In this document: positions 37,621 through 45,160 of the stretch, piece after piece
Position numbering within the stretch: the first letter of the stretch is position 1
Layout of the letters: the number at the start of each line of letters is the position of its first letter
DNA from: Vreelandella nanhaiensis
Lineage (GTDB): Bacteria; Pseudomonadota; Gammaproteobacteria; Pseudomonadales; Halomonadaceae
Reading direction: 5' to 3'
Length of the DNA: 64,000 bases
Assembly: GCF_003990185.1 (NCBI RefSeq)
Contig: NZ_RZHF01000029.1
Span: forward strand, 62,001-126,000
The notes under the pieces: model-generated
Database searches by the model: none
Seen by the model: the letters and a program-made list of their open reading frames with translations, nothing else
Told to the model about the DNA's origin: nothing
Position numbers and translations under genes: made by a program

Positions 37621-38931
37621 ATGCTTAAAATGATATCCAAGCCGGCCGTCAAGCTGGTCGAGCGTTATCTTCCCGACCCTTATATCTTCGTGCTGCTGCT
37701 GACCATCGTGGCTGCGGTAGCAGCCATTGCTGTGGAGCGCCAGACACCGCTTGCCGTCATGCGCATGTGGGGCGACGGTTTCTGGGGGCTTTTAACCTTC
37801 TCCATGCAGATGCTTTTAGTGCTGGTTACGGGCTTTATGCTGGCAAGCTCGCCGCCAGTAAAGCGAATGCTGCAAAAGCTTGCGGGCACGGCGAAAAGCG
37901 CCGGTGGTGCGATTATCCTGGTCACGCTGGTGTCGCTTGCTGCCAGCTGGATCAACTGGGGGTTTGGCCTGGTTGTCGGTGCCCTGTTTGCGAAAGAGCT
38001 TGCCCGGCTGGTTCGGGTCGATTATCGCCTGCTGGTCGCCAGCGCTTACTCAGGCTTTATCGTCTGGCACGGCGGCCTGGCCGGCTCGGTACCACTGACG
38101 ATCGCCACCGAAGGTCACTTCACCGCTGACCAGATCGGCGTTATTGGTACCGGCTCGACCATTTTCGCCTTTTTTAACCTAGCAATCGTGGTATGCCTGT
38201 TTATCGCCGTGCCGCTGGTCAATCGCCTGATGCTGCCCGATGAAAAAGACAGTGTGTACGTCGACAGCCGGCTGCTGGAGGACGAGCCTGTCACCCAGGG
38301 TCGTATTACCCGGCCTGCTGAAAAGCTGGAAAATAGTCTGGCCTTATCCCTATTGGTAGGCGTACCCGGGCTTTTGTACTTGCTTGATCACTTCATTCTG
38401 CGTGGTGGCGGGCTCAACCTGAACGTCGTCAACTTTCTGTTTCTATTCCTGGCGATCGTGCTGCACCGTACGCCGCGTAATCTACTGACCAGCCTGAATG
38501 AAGCCATCAAGGGCGGCGCGGGTATTGTCATTCAGTTTCCTTTTTACGCCGGCATTATGGCAATCATGGTGCAGTCGGGCTTGGCTCAAAGCATGTCGGA
38601 ATGGCTGATTTCGTTTGCCACGGCAACGTCGCTGCCGTTCTGGTCGTTTATTAGCGCTGGCATTGTTAACCTGTTTGTTCCCTCAGGCGGGGGCCAGTGG
38701 GCCGTACAGGCGCCAGTCATGCTGCCTGCAGCACAGGCGCTGGGAGCAGACATTTCACGTGTAGCGATGGCCGTTGCCTGGGGTGATGCCTGGACCAACC
38801 TGCTGCAGCCTTTCTGGGCGCTGCCGGTATTGGCCATTGCAGGCCTGAAGGCCAAGGATATTATGGGTTTCTGCCTTGTTCAGCTATTTATTACCGGCAT
38901 TATTATTTCTGTGGGCTTAGTCTGGTTCTAA
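37621..38931 (+). CDS. Short-chain fatty acid transporter, AtoE family
   Basis: 436 residues, about 12 membrane segments. Family features: VERYLPDPYIFVLLLTIV, SWINWGFGLVVGALFAKELAR, YSGFIVWHGGLAGSVPL and NLFVPSGGGQWAVQAPVMLPAA. Related to E. coli AtoE, the acetoacetate/butyrate permease, but without an adjacent ato operon. A hairpin lies just after the stop and the thioesterase gene starts 57 bases downstream, which may reflect a shared acyl metabolism. Confidence 0.87.
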   Translation: MLKMISKPAVKLVERYLPDPYIFVLLLTIVAAVAAIAVERQTPLAVMRMWGDGFWGLLTFSMQMLLVLVTGFMLASSPPVKRMLQKLAGTAKSAGGAIILVTLVSLAASWINWGFGLVVGALFAKELARLVRVDYRLLVASAYSGFIVWHGGLAGSVPLTIATEGHFTADQIGVIGTGSTIFAFFNLAIVVCLFIAVPLVNRLMLPDEKDSVYVDSRLLEDEPVTQGRITRPAEKLENSLALSLLVGVPGLLYLLDHFILRGGGLNLNVVNFLFLFLAIVLHRTPRNLLTSLNEAIKGGAGIVIQFPFYAGIMAIMVQSGLAQSMSEWLISFATATSLPFWSFISAGIVNLFVPSGGGQWAVQAPVMLPAAQALGADISRVAMAVAWGDAWTNLLQPFWALPVLAIAGLKAKDIMGFCLVQLFITGIIISVGLVWF

Positions 38932-38944
38932 GCTTTTGAATGTT

Positions 38945-38967
38945 CTGCCCGCCGTTCGTGCGGGCAG
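38945..38967 (+). repeat. Hairpin after the AtoE-like gene
   Basis: CTGCCCGC (38945-38952) pairs with GCGGGCAG (38960-38967), loop CGTTCGT. There is no T tract, so it may only be a partial terminator or transcript-stabilising hairpin. Confidence 0.5.
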
Positions 38968-38988
38968 AGGCCTAACCAAGGACTCACT

Positions 38989-39504
38989 ATGTCAGAAGCA
39001 GCACAAACGGCCCTGCCAGGACAGCACGAGCTGTCAATGACCGTACTCATGACGCCCGACATGGCCAACTTCAGCGGTAAAGTGCACGGTGGGGCCATCC
39101 TCAAGAAGCTCGATGAAGTCGCCTATGCATGTGCCAGCCGCTACTCTGGCCATTACGTGGTGACTCTCTCGGTCGACCAGGTACTCTTCAAGCAGCCCAT
39201 TCACGTCGGTGAGCTGGTCACGTTTCTTGCCTGCGTGAACCATGTGGGTCGCTCATCCATGGAAATTGGCATCAAAGTAGTGGCTGAGGATATTCGCAAC
39301 AAACTTATTCGCCATACCAACAGCTGCTATCTGACCATGGTGGCCGTTGACCCGGATGGTAAGCCAGCAAGTGTCCCACCGCTGGCGCTAACCACCCCCA
39401 TTCAGAAACTTCGCTTTGAGAAGGCAGCACTGCGCAAGAAGCACCGCAAGCAGGCCGAGCAGGAAGAAAAAATTACCCAGCAGCACTACCAAACGCAAGC
39501 TTAA
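38989..39504 (+). CDS. Acyl-CoA thioesterase, hotdog fold (YciA/ACOT-like)
   Basis: 171 residues. MTPDMANFSGKVHGGAILKKLDEVAYACASRYSG holds the hotdog helix with the N-x-x-G-x-V-H-G-G motif; SVDQVLFKQPIHVGELV follows. Hydrolyses acyl-CoA thioesters in the cytoplasm. The C-terminus has a 25-residue basic/glutamine-rich extension (ALRKKHRKQAEQEEK). AGGA precedes the ATG. Confidence 0.9.
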   Translation: MSEAAQTALPGQHELSMTVLMTPDMANFSGKVHGGAILKKLDEVAYACASRYSGHYVVTLSVDQVLFKQPIHVGELVTFLACVNHVGRSSMEIGIKVVAEDIRNKLIRHTNSCYLTMVAVDPDGKPASVPPLALTTPIQKLRFEKAALRKKHRKQAEQEEKITQQHYQTQA

Positions 39505-39582
39505 CGTGGCAGACACAGGCTTAACCTAACCGGCGCAGACCGTTGACTGGCTGACGCTTCAATGCCATCACAAGGAGGTTGC

Positions 39583-40587
39583 ATGCCCATCAGGCGGCGC
39601 TACCCACAACTCCCCCGGCCCGTTGAGTACGCGCATATTGGCTGGGATTTACTGATTCTTGTCGCGGTAGTGCTTAATCTAGGGCTGTTGCTCTTTGATT
39701 CCCTATTTCTGATCGGGCCTCTTAACCAGGCCCTGGCAAGCGTTGCCCCCGGTTTTTACGGATTCTACGATAGTGAAATCCATAGCCGTTTCTTTACGAT
39801 CGACCTTTTCTTCATCGGCTTTTTTGTGGCTGATATTCTGCTGGGCTGGGCGGTCGCTATTGCAGAGCGGCGCTATCACCGCTGGTTTTTCTATCCCTTT
39901 GTACACTGGTACGACGTACTGGGCTGTATTCCGCTAAGCGGTTTCCGCCTGCTGCGGGTACTGCGTGTGGTGTCGCTGCTTCATCGGCTGCACCGCCTGC
40001 GCATTATCAATATTACACACTGGTCAATATATCGGTTCTTCTTCAAGTACTACGATATCCTGATGGAAGAACTTTCCGACCGTATTGCACTGCGGCACCT
40101 GGGCAACGTACAGCAGCAGATTCTCTCCAGCGATTCTCTCACCGAGCGGGTGATCGACCGGGTAATCATGCCGCGCAAGGCGGCACTGATTAGCGAAATA
40201 GTGCAGCGCCTGGAGAGCACCGTAGGTGAGGCGTACCAGCTTAATCGCGCCTCCACGATGGCGGCAATCGATAACCTGGTCAGTCGTACGCTGCGCGAAA
40301 GCCCCGAGATACAGCGCCTGCACCGCCTGCCCATGGGCCAGATCGCGGCCAGCGCCGTGCAGGCCTCCATCAGTGGCGTTGCCCAGCGGCTGGTGGACGA
40401 ACTGGCGCTGGGCATTCACTCCCCCGAATTCAGGCAGCTGGTTGAGCGCACCGTGGAAAGCGGCTTTGACAGCTGGCTAACGGTTGATGAAAGCAGCAAT
40501 AGAATTACCGAACTCGTGCTGTACGACATCCTGGAAATGCTCAAAGAGCAAGTCAATCGTCAACGCTGGAAAGACCGCTATGAATAG
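39583..40587 (+). CDS. Voltage-sensor-like membrane protein without a pore domain
   Basis: 334 residues; AAGGAGG directly before the ATG. Four hydrophobic segments resemble S1-S4 of voltage-gated channels: S1 about 21-43, S2 about 70-92 with acidic D74 and D84, S3 around HWYDVLGCIPLSG with D111, and S4 (121-140) reading FRLLRVLRVVSLLHRLHRLR with arginines every third residue. No S5-pore-S6 follows: there is no selectivity-filter-like motif or further membrane helix. Instead residues 150-334 are a soluble, mostly helical domain. Such proteins are often labelled ion transporter. The stop overlaps the LysE start, suggesting co-expression. Function unknown. Confidence 0.7.
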   Translation: MPIRRRYPQLPRPVEYAHIGWDLLILVAVVLNLGLLLFDSLFLIGPLNQALASVAPGFYGFYDSEIHSRFFTIDLFFIGFFVADILLGWAVAIAERRYHRWFFYPFVHWYDVLGCIPLSGFRLLRVLRVVSLLHRLHRLRIINITHWSIYRFFFKYYDILMEELSDRIALRHLGNVQQQILSSDSLTERVIDRVIMPRKAALISEIVQRLESTVGEAYQLNRASTMAAIDNLVSRTLRESPEIQRLHRLPMGQIAASAVQASISGVAQRLVDELALGIHSPEFRQLVERTVESGFDSWLTVDESSNRITELVLYDILEMLKEQVNRQRWKDRYE

Positions 40588-41185
40588 CGAGTGGCTAATA
40601 CTTGGGCCAGCAGCCCTTTATATGATGTCGATGACCTTAACGCCCGGGCCTAACAATGTGATGCTCACCGCGTCAGGCGCCAATTTTGGCTTTAAGCGTA
40701 CAGTGCCGCATATGGCAGGCATTCTAGGCGGCTGCTTTTTTCTGTTTTCCAGTATTGCCCTGGGGCTTGGCGTGCTGTTTGAGCGTTTTCCAGCCATTCA
40801 GACAGGGCTACGCTGGGTAGGCAGCGCTTATCTGCTTTATCTCGCTTGGAAAATTGCCAGTGCGCCGCCGCCCAATTTAAAGGGCGACGCGCACAGCGTA
40901 CCGCTCACCTTCTGGCAGGCGGCCGCGTTTCAGTTCGCTAACCCGAAGGCCTGGGTCATGGGTCTGGCGCTCATGGCGGGCTTTCTGCCGGAAAGCGGCT
41001 CGGCGGTTATCAATGCGCTGATACTGGCAGGGTTTGCAGAACTGATCGCCATGCCCTGTCTGGCCGTGTGGGCGGGCTTTGGCATGGCGATTGGTCACTG
41101 GATTAAAAGCGACACTGGCTGGCGGGCTTTCAATGTCATCATGGGGCTGCTGACCGCCGCCTGCGTCGTACTGATTTTGCGTTAG
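40580..41185 (+). CDS. LysE/RhtB-family exporter
   Basis: 201 residues, six membrane segments. MSMTLTPGPNNVMLTASGANFGFKRT is the family signature; a second conserved segment reads AAFQFANPKAWVMG. Exports amino acids or related metabolites. The ATG overlaps the upstream stop by 8 bases (40580-40587). Its stop overlaps the opposing I78 gene stop by 4 bases. Confidence 0.9.
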   Translation: MNSEWLILGPAALYMMSMTLTPGPNNVMLTASGANFGFKRTVPHMAGILGGCFFLFSSIALGLGVLFERFPAIQTGLRWVGSAYLLYLAWKIASAPPPNLKGDAHSVPLTFWQAAAFQFANPKAWVMGLALMAGFLPESGSAVINALILAGFAELIAMPCLAVWAGFGMAIGHWIKSDTGWRAFNVIMGLLTAACVVLILR

Positions 41186-41532
41186 CCGCAGCGCAGGGCT
41201 TCGATACTCTCGCTACTATCAATATGGATATTCAAACGATCGGGGCGGTGATCCATGGTGGCTGCATCGCCTGGCCGCAGCACCCGTGCCTGACGCGACT
41301 GACTTTCACTCTTCAGTTGAGGCACATTGGCTTCGTCAAACGTTTCGCCAATCGCATAGCTGATCGCCGCCGTATCGCAGCTATCCATGGGCACTGGCTG
41401 AGCATTCCCCGGCTCATTCGCGGCTTGGCTTTGCGTACCGGACCCGGTCGCGCAGGCCGAGAGCAGTAACATCATGCCGCTGACAACGATCATTTTTGAG
41501 TACTGCACGGTAATGTCCCGCCACGTTTTCAT
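41182..41532 (-). CDS. Lipoprotein with peptidase inhibitor I78 domain
   Basis: 116 residues. Signal peptide IVVSGMMLLLSACATG with a lipobox LSAC. After a short linker the I78 inhibitor fold: DSCDTAAISYAIGETF, then ARVLRPGDAATMDHRPDRLNIHID and a terminal LRCG. I78 domains inhibit serine peptidases through the reactive site loop. Probably an envelope lipoprotein protecting against extracellular proteases. Convergent with the LysE gene. Confidence 0.82.
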   Translation of the reverse strand: MKTWRDITVQYSKMIVVSGMMLLLSACATGSGTQSQAANEPGNAQPVPMDSCDTAAISYAIGETFDEANVPQLKSESQSRQARVLRPGDAATMDHRPDRLNIHIDSSESIEALRCG

Positions 41533-41574
41533 AGGCCTACCTTTGTTCTGATTATTAACAGATTACCCGTACAC

Positions 41575-41602
41575 AAAACGGGCCGGACAAACGCCCAGCC
41601 CG
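41575..41602 (-). terminator. Probable terminator of the entericidin-like gene
   Basis: CGGGCCGG (41579-41586) pairs with CCAGCCCG (41595-41602) with one G-T pair; on the minus strand the stem is followed by TTTT. It sits 26 bases past the stop at 41629. Confidence 0.6.
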
Positions 41603-41628
41603 CTCGACATCATCAAGGTGTTGCTCAC

Positions 41629-41760
41629 TTAATCTGCAGCATCCTGAACGGCTTGGCCACCTTGTTCTACATCCTTGCCAGCACCGGAAATCGTGTTGCA
41701 GCCAGCTAATGTGCCTGCCGCCATCAGTAGGATAAGGCTCGTCGCTAACAGCTTTTTCAT
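41629..41760 (-). CDS. Entericidin-like small lipoprotein
   Basis: 43 residues: MKKLLATSLILLMAAGTLAGC with a lipobox (LAGC), then NTISGAGKDVEQGGQAVQDAAD. The NT-x-x-G-x-G-x-D-V-x-x-x-G motif is that of the entericidin EcnA/EcnB family. GGAG is 7 bases before the ATG. Only one such gene is present, with no second peptide beside it. Too short for routine gene tracks. Confidence 0.82.
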   Translation of the reverse strand: MKKLLATSLILLMAAGTLAGCNTISGAGKDVEQGGQAVQDAAD

Positions 41761-41946
41761 GGGTGTTCTCCTTAACGTGTCAATCAACAACGGAAATCCC
41801 CTCTAGCATTGGCTGCCTTTCTGAGGAGTATTTTCAGCGTAACAGCGTTTTGGCTTTTTCGCCTGTTTTCCATAGGTTAAGTTTCCACGCAATGCCTTCA
41901 CCTACTATGATGCACAGCATCCTGTGAACGCCTGGAGGGCGCCCTC

Positions 41947-42369
41947 GTGAACGATTTCAATCTTGATCAACGTCTGGATGCCGACACTTTTCCTTTGGGG
42001 GACCTGCCACTTTGCCGGGTGCTATTGATGAACGACGCACGTTACCCTTGGGTGATTCTGGTGCCTCGCCAAAACCATATCAGCGAGGTAGCCGAACTCT
42101 CTGAGGCCGATCAAGCCCAGCTGTGGCGAGAAGCAACGCAGCTGGGCAGCGTTATGAAAACGCTGTTTGAAGGCGACAAGCTCAATATCGCAACGCTTGG
42201 CAACGTGGTGAAGCAGCTGCATGTGCACGTTGTAGTGCGTAAACACGAGGATGCCACTTGGCCCGCGCCAGTCTGGGGTAACGGTAGTGCCGAGCCTTAT
42301 GCGCTTGAGCTGCTTGCCAGCCTGCGCGATCAGCTTATCGCCCATATTGATCGTCTAGCGTTTGATTGA
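41947..42369 (+). CDS. HIT-family hydrolase with modified triad
   Basis: 140 residues from a GTG after GGAGGG. The histidine triad reads Q90-L-H92-V-H94-V-V: the nucleophilic middle His and the third are kept, but the first is Gln. PRYPWVILVPRQNH-like N-terminal segment (ARYPWVILVPRQNHISEVAEL) and a C-terminal WPAPVWG motif mark a common proteobacterial HIT subgroup. Likely hydrolyses nucleoside phosphoramidate or dinucleotide substrates; the true substrate is unknown. Confidence 0.82.
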   Translation: MNDFNLDQRLDADTFPLGDLPLCRVLLMNDARYPWVILVPRQNHISEVAELSEADQAQLWREATQLGSVMKTLFEGDKLNIATLGNVVKQLHVHVVVRKHEDATWPAPVWGNGSAEPYALELLASLRDQLIAHIDRLAFD

Positions 42370-42376
42370 CCCTCGA

Positions 42377-43414
42377 TCAACGCATCAACGGGTTGCCCTG
42401 CCTGGCCGGCGGTTCGCCTAGCAGCGGCGTGCTGGCAGGCTGGGAAACGCTAGCAATGGAAAGCGTTATTCCCAGCAGGATAATTAATAAGCCACCGGCT
42501 AACGCTACCCAGCCAAACGTCTTATGGATATATTGAGACGCCTGCTGCTGCTTGGCTAGACGCCGTGTTGCCCAGCGCCGTGCAAAAACGCTGGCCAGCG
42601 CCAGTGCGGATACCGTGATGGCCGTCCCCAGCGACATGGCCATTACCGATAACACGCCCACGTAGAACTGACCCAAGAGGCTGGCCGCCCCGAGTAGTAA
42701 CACGGCACCGCTGCAGGGCCGCATACCAATGGCAAACACCGTCATGATCGCCGTACGCCAGTCCAGCGCCTGCTGCGGTTCAACATGATGAGCACCGCCA
42801 CAACAGTGATGATGCCCATGACCGGGCGCATGACCTGCTGCGTGGTGGTGAACATGGCTTGGCGAGTGGCCTTGAGCAACAGGTTGAAACACCACCGGGC
42901 GATAAGCGTGGCGTAGCTGTTTAGCGGCGCGAACGCATAACCAGATACCCAGCAGCGTTACCAGTAAAAAGCTTGCCTGCTCCACCCAGACAACGCTCCC
43001 CATGGCCTGGCGTGTTAGCCACCCCAGGCCATGAACTAAAACGGCCACCATCACAATGGCGGTTACGCCTTGCAGCAGCGAGGCAGCAAACGAGAGACCC
43101 AACGCTCGCCGGGTGGCACCACCATGAGACGCCAAATACGTCGCCAGTACGGCTTTTCCGTGGCCAGGCCCTGCGGCATGAAAAACGCCATAACCAAAGC
43201 TTACGCTTAATAGCACCCGCCAGGTGGCGCGCGTAGGCTCCCGGGCAAGCTCGGTAATCGCCAGAGTAAGCGCGCGGTGAAGGTCCCGCTGCCAGCTCAG
43301 CAGCTGATAACTTACCCCTTGCAAGTTACCTTGAAGTAACCACACCATCGTTAGAGCGGCCACTACTAATAGCCCAGTCAACATTAATGGCTTACGCATA
43401 ACCAGAGATTGCAT
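42377..43414 (-). CDS. Nickel/cobalt (NicO family) transporter
   Basis: 345 residues from MQSLVMRKPLMLTG; the weak AGGG upstream makes this start less certain than an ATG five codons later. Six or seven membrane segments with HAAGPGHGKAVLATYLASHGG in the first half and FAIGMRPCSGAVLLLGAA in the second, both family signatures, and a histidine-rich loop (SHVHHHAAGHAPGHGHHH) that could bind metal. Together with RcnA-like exporters this family moves Ni2+/Co2+ and perhaps Zn2+. Last gene of a four-gene operon. Confidence 0.85.
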   Translation of the reverse strand: MQSLVMRKPLMLTGLLVVAALTMVWLLQGNLQGVSYQLLSWQRDLHRALTLAITELAREPTRATWRVLLSVSFGYGVFHAAGPGHGKAVLATYLASHGGATRRALGLSFAASLLQGVTAIVMVAVLVHGLGWLTRQAMGSVVWVEQASFLLVTLLGIWLCVRAAKQLRHAYRPVVFQPVAQGHSPSHVHHHAAGHAPGHGHHHCCGGAHHVEPQQALDWRTAIMTVFAIGMRPCSGAVLLLGAASLLGQFYVGVLSVMAMSLGTAITVSALALASVFARRWATRRLAKQQQASQYIHKTFGWVALAGGLLIILLGITLSIASVSQPASTPLLGEPPARQGNPLMR

Positions 43415-43436
43415 AGCGCAGAACACCCTATTTCCA

Positions 43437-44126
43437 TTAACGGCAGTCAACACGCCCGGTTTCGGCAAAATGCCTGCCAAGCCCAGGCTCCCCTTCCTCG
43501 TCTACATCCAAAAGCGCCGCCTGCATGACAAGCTCAGGGTCGGGATCTGCGCTCAGAATGCTCAGCGCGCAAACAGGCTCGCCGTGAAGTATCAGCGCAT
43601 CCGCGTCAGGCTGATTGTCCTGCGCTTCATGAACCATTTCGATGTAATAGGTCGGGTCAAAAATCTGGTAATCGAGGGAATGCCCCGCCAGTGGCTGGGG
43701 CGTTTCGAAGGGTAGGATAAAACTAAAGGTAAGCCGTCCATCCTTTTCCATTGCCGTGTACTCGCTCACCTCGCCCAGCGCCAGTGGCTTGCCATCGAGA
43801 CGCACTTCCGTAAAGTAGTGCTGCTGGGCAAGGTTGTTGCGTATTTCAAGGCTGAGTTGGTCAAGCCCTTCTTCAAGGCTAACGCCATCTACCTGGGTCA
43901 ACTCCTCAAACACCACCAAGCTATAAAATGGGTCCATCCGCCAGGTTTGATGCAACCCACGGGCAACACCCTCGTCATCGGTCATTACCCGGATACTGAA
44001 ATCGATCCAGCCGTGAGGATGAGCTGATACCCAGGGGCTAAGCATCAGGCTGGCAATGCCCACGCCCATCGCCCAGCGCCTAGCATTACACGGGCCTTTG
44101 TTTATCTGATAACTGCGTTGCTTCAC
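43437..44126 (-). CDS. DUF1007 family periplasmic protein
   Basis: 229 residues from a GTG that overlaps the previous gene's stop in GTGA. Signal peptide MGVGIASLMLSPWVSA followed by the mature start HPHGWIDFSIRVMTDDEG, the typical HPHxW/HPHGW beginning of DUF1007 proteins. Often encoded next to NicO-type metal transporters, as here, and the histidines suggest a metal-handling role in the periplasm. An internal Met at 44069 would shorten the signal peptide and is less likely. Confidence 0.82.
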   Translation of the reverse strand: MKQRSYQINKGPCNARRWAMGVGIASLMLSPWVSAHPHGWIDFSIRVMTDDEGVARGLHQTWRMDPFYSLVVFEELTQVDGVSLEEGLDQLSLEIRNNLAQQHYFTEVRLDGKPLALGEVSEYTAMEKDGRLTFSFILPFETPQPLAGHSLDYQIFDPTYYIEMVHEAQDNQPDADALILHGEPVCALSILSADPDPELVMQAALLDVDEEGEPGLGRHFAETGRVDCR

Positions 44127-44500
44127 GGTGCTAATCCCAACTTTGCTTGTAAACTCACGAGCCACGGGTCCAGTAGATAAGGCGGCAAGGGCTGGCCACC
44201 CCGCCAGGCTGCCACGCTTACCCGGCTGCCACCGCCTGCTTCACTTACCTGAAGCTGCAGGCGATATTCAGGCCAGCGGGCCAATGAAGCTTCTGCACGG
44301 CCTAGCGCCAGGTCTGCATGGCGTATGACATAGCCCTGCTCCATCATCAGCTCGACTGCGCTGCGAAGTGTCATCTCCACTGGGGCAGCGTAAACAAGCT
44401 CACGCGGCGCTGAAGGCGAGGTGGTCGCGCAGCCTGCCAAGATGGCCAGTAAGATACTAATGCCCATCCACCTAACCCACCGTTTATCGTATCGCCTCAT
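44123..44500 (-). CDS. Lipoprotein of unknown function, second of a paralogous pair
   Basis: 125 residues. Lipobox LAGC (LLAILAGCATTS). The rest reads MTLRSAVELMMEQGYVIRHADLALGRAEASLARWPEYRLQLQVSE, which aligns with LRQSVAVLTEWGFELDSTDTSLGLVSASREKAL of the upstream lipoprotein. Overlaps its neighbours by 4 bases at both ends (ATGA and GTGA). No known domain name assigned. Confidence 0.75.
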   Translation of the reverse strand: MRRYDKRWVRWMGISILLAILAGCATTSPSAPRELVYAAPVEMTLRSAVELMMEQGYVIRHADLALGRAEASLARWPEYRLQLQVSEAGGGSRVSVAAWRGGQPLPPYLLDPWLVSLQAKLGLAP

Positions 44501-45054
44501 GGCGCGCTCCCCACTGGTGTGCTGGCTTGTTGAAGTGCTGCTTGAAAACGTCGGCAGAAATCATCGTTGCTTGCGCTATAGGACTCGCGTAGATCACCCA
44601 GGTGGTCATAGCGGCGTAGATCACGCGAGATTCGCACGTCACGATCACCCACCAGCAGCGATACCCGCTCGACTTCGATCGGCTGATGATTAAGCCCGCC
44701 CCCAAACCCCAGCCCGATGCCAATACCACTGCCGCGCCCGATGCCAAATCCACCAAACATGCGCATGCCGTGCCCATATCCATAGGCGTTATCATAAGGG
44801 TCGTAATAGCCATGCAGGGCTTTTTCCCGGCTGGCACTGACCAGACCTAACGATGTGTCGGTAGAATCAAGCTCAAAGCCCCATTCGGTCAGCACCGCTA
44901 CACTTTGGCGCAGCACGGCCTGCGTATCGGCCGAGCTACTAGGAAAGTAGCATGTGGCTGAAGGGGCAGGTTCAGCCTGGGGCAAGCGGTCTGGCGTGGC
45001 CTGACAGCCCGTCAGTGCCAACAGGCAGGTTAACGTAACTGGTATCGGCTTCAT
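44497..45054 (-). CDS. Lipoprotein of unknown function, first of a paralogous pair
   Basis: 185 residues. Lipobox LTGC (CLLALTGCQATP). A glycine/tyrosine-rich stretch (YDNAYGYGHGMRMFGGFGIGRG, then GIGIGLGFGGGL) separates the L-R-Q-S-V motif from a VERVSLLVGDRDVRISRDLRRY segment. The ATG has AGAGGA upstream, inside a small inverted repeat. First gene of the operon lipoprotein-lipoprotein-DUF1007-NicO. The function is unknown; a role in envelope metal handling is inferred from the operon. Confidence 0.75.
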   Translation of the reverse strand: MKPIPVTLTCLLALTGCQATPDRLPQAEPAPSATCYFPSSSADTQAVLRQSVAVLTEWGFELDSTDTSLGLVSASREKALHGYYDPYDNAYGYGHGMRMFGGFGIGRGSGIGIGLGFGGGLNHQPIEVERVSLLVGDRDVRISRDLRRYDHLGDLRESYSASNDDFCRRFQAALQQASTPVGSAP

Positions 45055-45069
45055 GTTAGATCCTCTAAC
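45055..45069 (-). promoter_or_regulatory. Inverted repeat enclosing the ribosome binding site of the lipoprotein operon
   Basis: On the minus strand GTTAGA-GGA-TCTAAC stands directly before the ATG at 45054. The Shine-Dalgarno AGAGGA is in the loop and left arm of the 6-bp repeat, so it could be masked by folding or by a bound protein. Confidence 0.5.
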
Positions 45070-45160
45070 GATCGTCACGGCTGGTCTGCCACCGAGCGGC
45101 GCGTTAAGCTCGCTCTCTTATCACGATAGATCAAAGACAATCATTCGCGGAGGTCGTGCA

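Noticed and set aside
41629-41760. Entericidin-type toxin-antitoxin pair
   Set aside because: Only one small lipoprotein is present; no second peptide of the pair is seen beside it.
42833-42900. Histidine codon repeats in the NicO gene as a possible tandem repeat
   Set aside because: It is a coding histidine-rich loop of the transporter, with no precise nucleotide repeat.
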